Positions 5,770-6,842 of a stretch of DNA of 6,842 bases are shown in pieces. The first letter of the stretch is position 1; each line of letters begins with the position of its first letter. The stretch comes from Bacteroidota bacterium (GTDB taxonomy: Bacteria > Bacteroidota > Bacteroidia > Chitinophagales > Chitinophagaceae), in the NCBI GenBank assembly GCA_947461985.1, contig CANHNT010000108.1, positions 1 through 6,842 on the forward strand, read 5' to 3'. The notes beneath the pieces were generated by a model. It searched no databases. It had not been told where the DNA came from and saw only the letters and a list, made by a program, of their open reading frames with translations. The translations under genes were made by a program, and so were the position numbers.

Positions 5770-6675
5770 TTAGTTTCGAGGAAGTAAAACAGTATACGTT
5801 CTGCCCTTTGAATTATTTAAAAATTTATCCCTCATCCAAGGGTTTAACATTCGTATCGTTTTATAATTCGTGCCTTTACTTTTTGCATAAGATACTAAAC
5901 TTCCAATGCCCGATGAAATCGTTTCTGTACGCAGTTCTAAGGGATGATATATCATTTCATCATTTAAATTATAGCCAAACAATTTTTGATTATCTAAAAT
6001 ATATTTCAATGCGGCTATTCTAAAAATATAACGCATCGTTTCTTCGGGCAATAAAACATTGTAAAAACTGGTTTCACCTTGATTGTTTAACGCCCCATTC
6101 ATTCCTCCCATGCCACAGTTGTATGATGCAGCTGCAGATGTCCAATTGCCAAACTTATTGTAAGCATCTTTTAAATATTTACAAGCAGCGTCTGTAGATT
6201 TTTCAGGATTGTACCGTTCGTCTACTTCTCCATCAATGTGTAAACCATAAATAGGAGCCGTACCAGGCATAAATTGCCAAAAACCTACTGCACCAACTTT
6301 TGATGTTTGGTTTTGCAATGCACTTTCTGCGATGCATAAATATTTAAAATCATCCGGAATATTATTGGCTTTTAATCGTGCTTCTATCATTGGCAACCAA
6401 CGTCCCATTTGTTTAATAATATAAGAGGTTGACCCTTGCATAAACGTATTCACCAATAATTCTCGGTCTAAACGCTCTCGTACATCCCATTGTTCCAAAG
6501 GCATTTTTTCCCCAAATAATGTAAAATTACGGGGTGTTTCTGGTGCAGAAACATAAATTGGTTTATAAGCAACTACATTTTCTTGCATTTCGGTTTGGTA
6601 ACGCGGATTGCCTCTTTGTGCTGTACAAATTTGAAATGACAACATCGCCAATAAAACAACCATTAATTTTTTCAT
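5770..6675 (-). CDS. Lytic murein transglycosylase (SLT domain, MltD-like)
   Basis: The 301-residue exported enzyme is predicted to cleave the MurNAc-GlcNAc bond in peptidoglycan, leaving 1,6-anhydro-MurNAc ends. Residues 1-20 form a signal peptide (MKKLMVVLLAMLSFQICTAQ). The SLT domain spans about 85-225: catalytic Glu117 in IAESALQNQTSKVGAVGFWQ, then FMPGTAPIYGL, and ASYNCGMGGMNGAL (183-196) for the conserved AYN-x-G motif. Region 240-301 ends in TIRMLNPWMRDKFL and then GRTYTVLLPRN, which resembles the end of Bacteroidota MltD proteins; no canonical LysM repeat is evident. ATG 6675-6673 is chosen because an upstream start (6741) would overlap the DUF2480 gene and precede the signal peptide. 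It lies 16 bp downstream of the DUF2480 stop, so the two are probably cotranscribed. Confidence 0.92.
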   Translation of the reverse strand: MKKLMVVLLAMLSFQICTAQRGNPRYQTEMQENVVAYKPIYVSAPETPRNFTLFGEKMPLEQWDVRERLDRELLVNTFMQGSTSYIIKQMGRWLPMIEARLKANNIPDDFKYLCIAESALQNQTSKVGAVGFWQFMPGTAPIYGLHIDGEVDERYNPEKSTDAACKYLKDAYNKFGNWTSAAASYNCGMGGMNGALNNQGETSFYNVLLPEETMRYIFRIAALKYILDNQKLFGYNLNDEMIYHPLELRTETISSGIGSLVSYAKSKGTNYKTIRMLNPWMRDKFLNNSKGRTYTVLLPRN

Positions 6676-6691
6676 ATTATTTCTTTTTAAA

Positions 6692-6842
6692 TTAATCTTT
6701 TTTCTTTTTATATATAGGCACGGTGCTACAAGGCTCACCATACATAATGCTTTTAACTACAGGTTTTAATTTTGCCGTAATAGCCGCATAAGCACTGGGT
6801 GCAATCGCAATTTCACCACAACCTTTTATGACTACTCGTTTA
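6692..6842 (-). CDS. DUF2480 family protein, C-terminal fragment
   Basis: The last 49 codons of a gene entering from beyond position 6842 end at TAA (6694-6692). The visible product includes RVVIKGCGEIAIAPSAYAAI, then a segment KLKPVVKSIMYGEPCSTVPI and a lysine-rich tail (YKKKKD). I recognise KGC and KSIMYGEPCSTVP as the conserved end of the DUF2480 family, small (about 170-residue) conserved Bacteroidota proteins of unknown function. The two cysteines (in KGC and EPCS) are striking for such a small fragment. No function is claimed. It is immediately upstream of, and probably cotranscribed with, the lytic transglycosylase. Confidence 0.75.
   Translation of the reverse strand, partial: KRVVIKGCGEIAIAPSAYAAITAKLKPVVKSIMYGEPCSTVPIYKKKKD

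Noticed and set aside
6673..6741. Longer N-terminus for the lytic transglycosylase
   Set aside because: It overlaps the DUF2480 coding region and adds 22 residues before a clear signal peptide.
1..6842. tRNA, rRNA, insertion sequence or phage genes
   Set aside because: I looked for cloverleaf ends, rRNA core motifs, transposase motifs and terminal repeats on both strands and found none.

Overview
The window looks like chromosomal DNA from a member of the Bacteroidota, probably near Chitinophagaceae or a related order. This rests on very AT-rich coding DNA (by eye about one third G+C), signal peptides ending in Ala-Gln, the absence of clear Shine-Dalgarno sequences, TAnnTTTG-like -7 promoter elements, and families typical of the phylum: a large alpha-2-macroglobulin, the DUF2480 family, and a stand-alone RapZ C-terminal domain next to an AmgK-like kinase. 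The genus cannot be fixed from the sequence.

Positions 1-1209 (minus strand) hold, in transcription order, an antitoxin of the 'addiction module protein' family, its RelE/ParE toxin broken by an in-frame TAG, and the first 211 codons of a secreted alpha-2-macroglobulin-like protein. A 74-bp element of short tandem and inverted repeats lies inside that last gene and is read through in frame.

Positions 1279-5763 (plus strand) hold five genes. A secreted M28 metallopeptidase is followed by a G+C-rich hairpin. A tight cluster follows: an AmgK/APH-like sugar kinase, a stand-alone RapZ C-terminal domain, moaA (forced TTG start overlapping the RapZ stop by 4 nt), and a lipoprotein archaemetzincin. 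The kinase and RapZ domain suggest amino-sugar or cell-wall precursor metabolism. MoaA performs the first step of molybdenum cofactor synthesis, and its coupling to that pair is the least expected part of the layout.

Positions 5770-6842 (minus strand) hold the 3' end of a DUF2480 gene followed by a lytic transglycosylase. The archaemetzincin and transglycosylase genes converge with only 6 bp between their stop codons.

No tRNA, rRNA, CRISPR array, transposase or phage gene was seen, and no stretch over 300 bp lacks a gene. I found no clear new defence or mobile system. The best leads are the in-frame palindromic element, the broken toxin beside an intact antitoxin, and the kinase/RapZ-C/moaA coupling.
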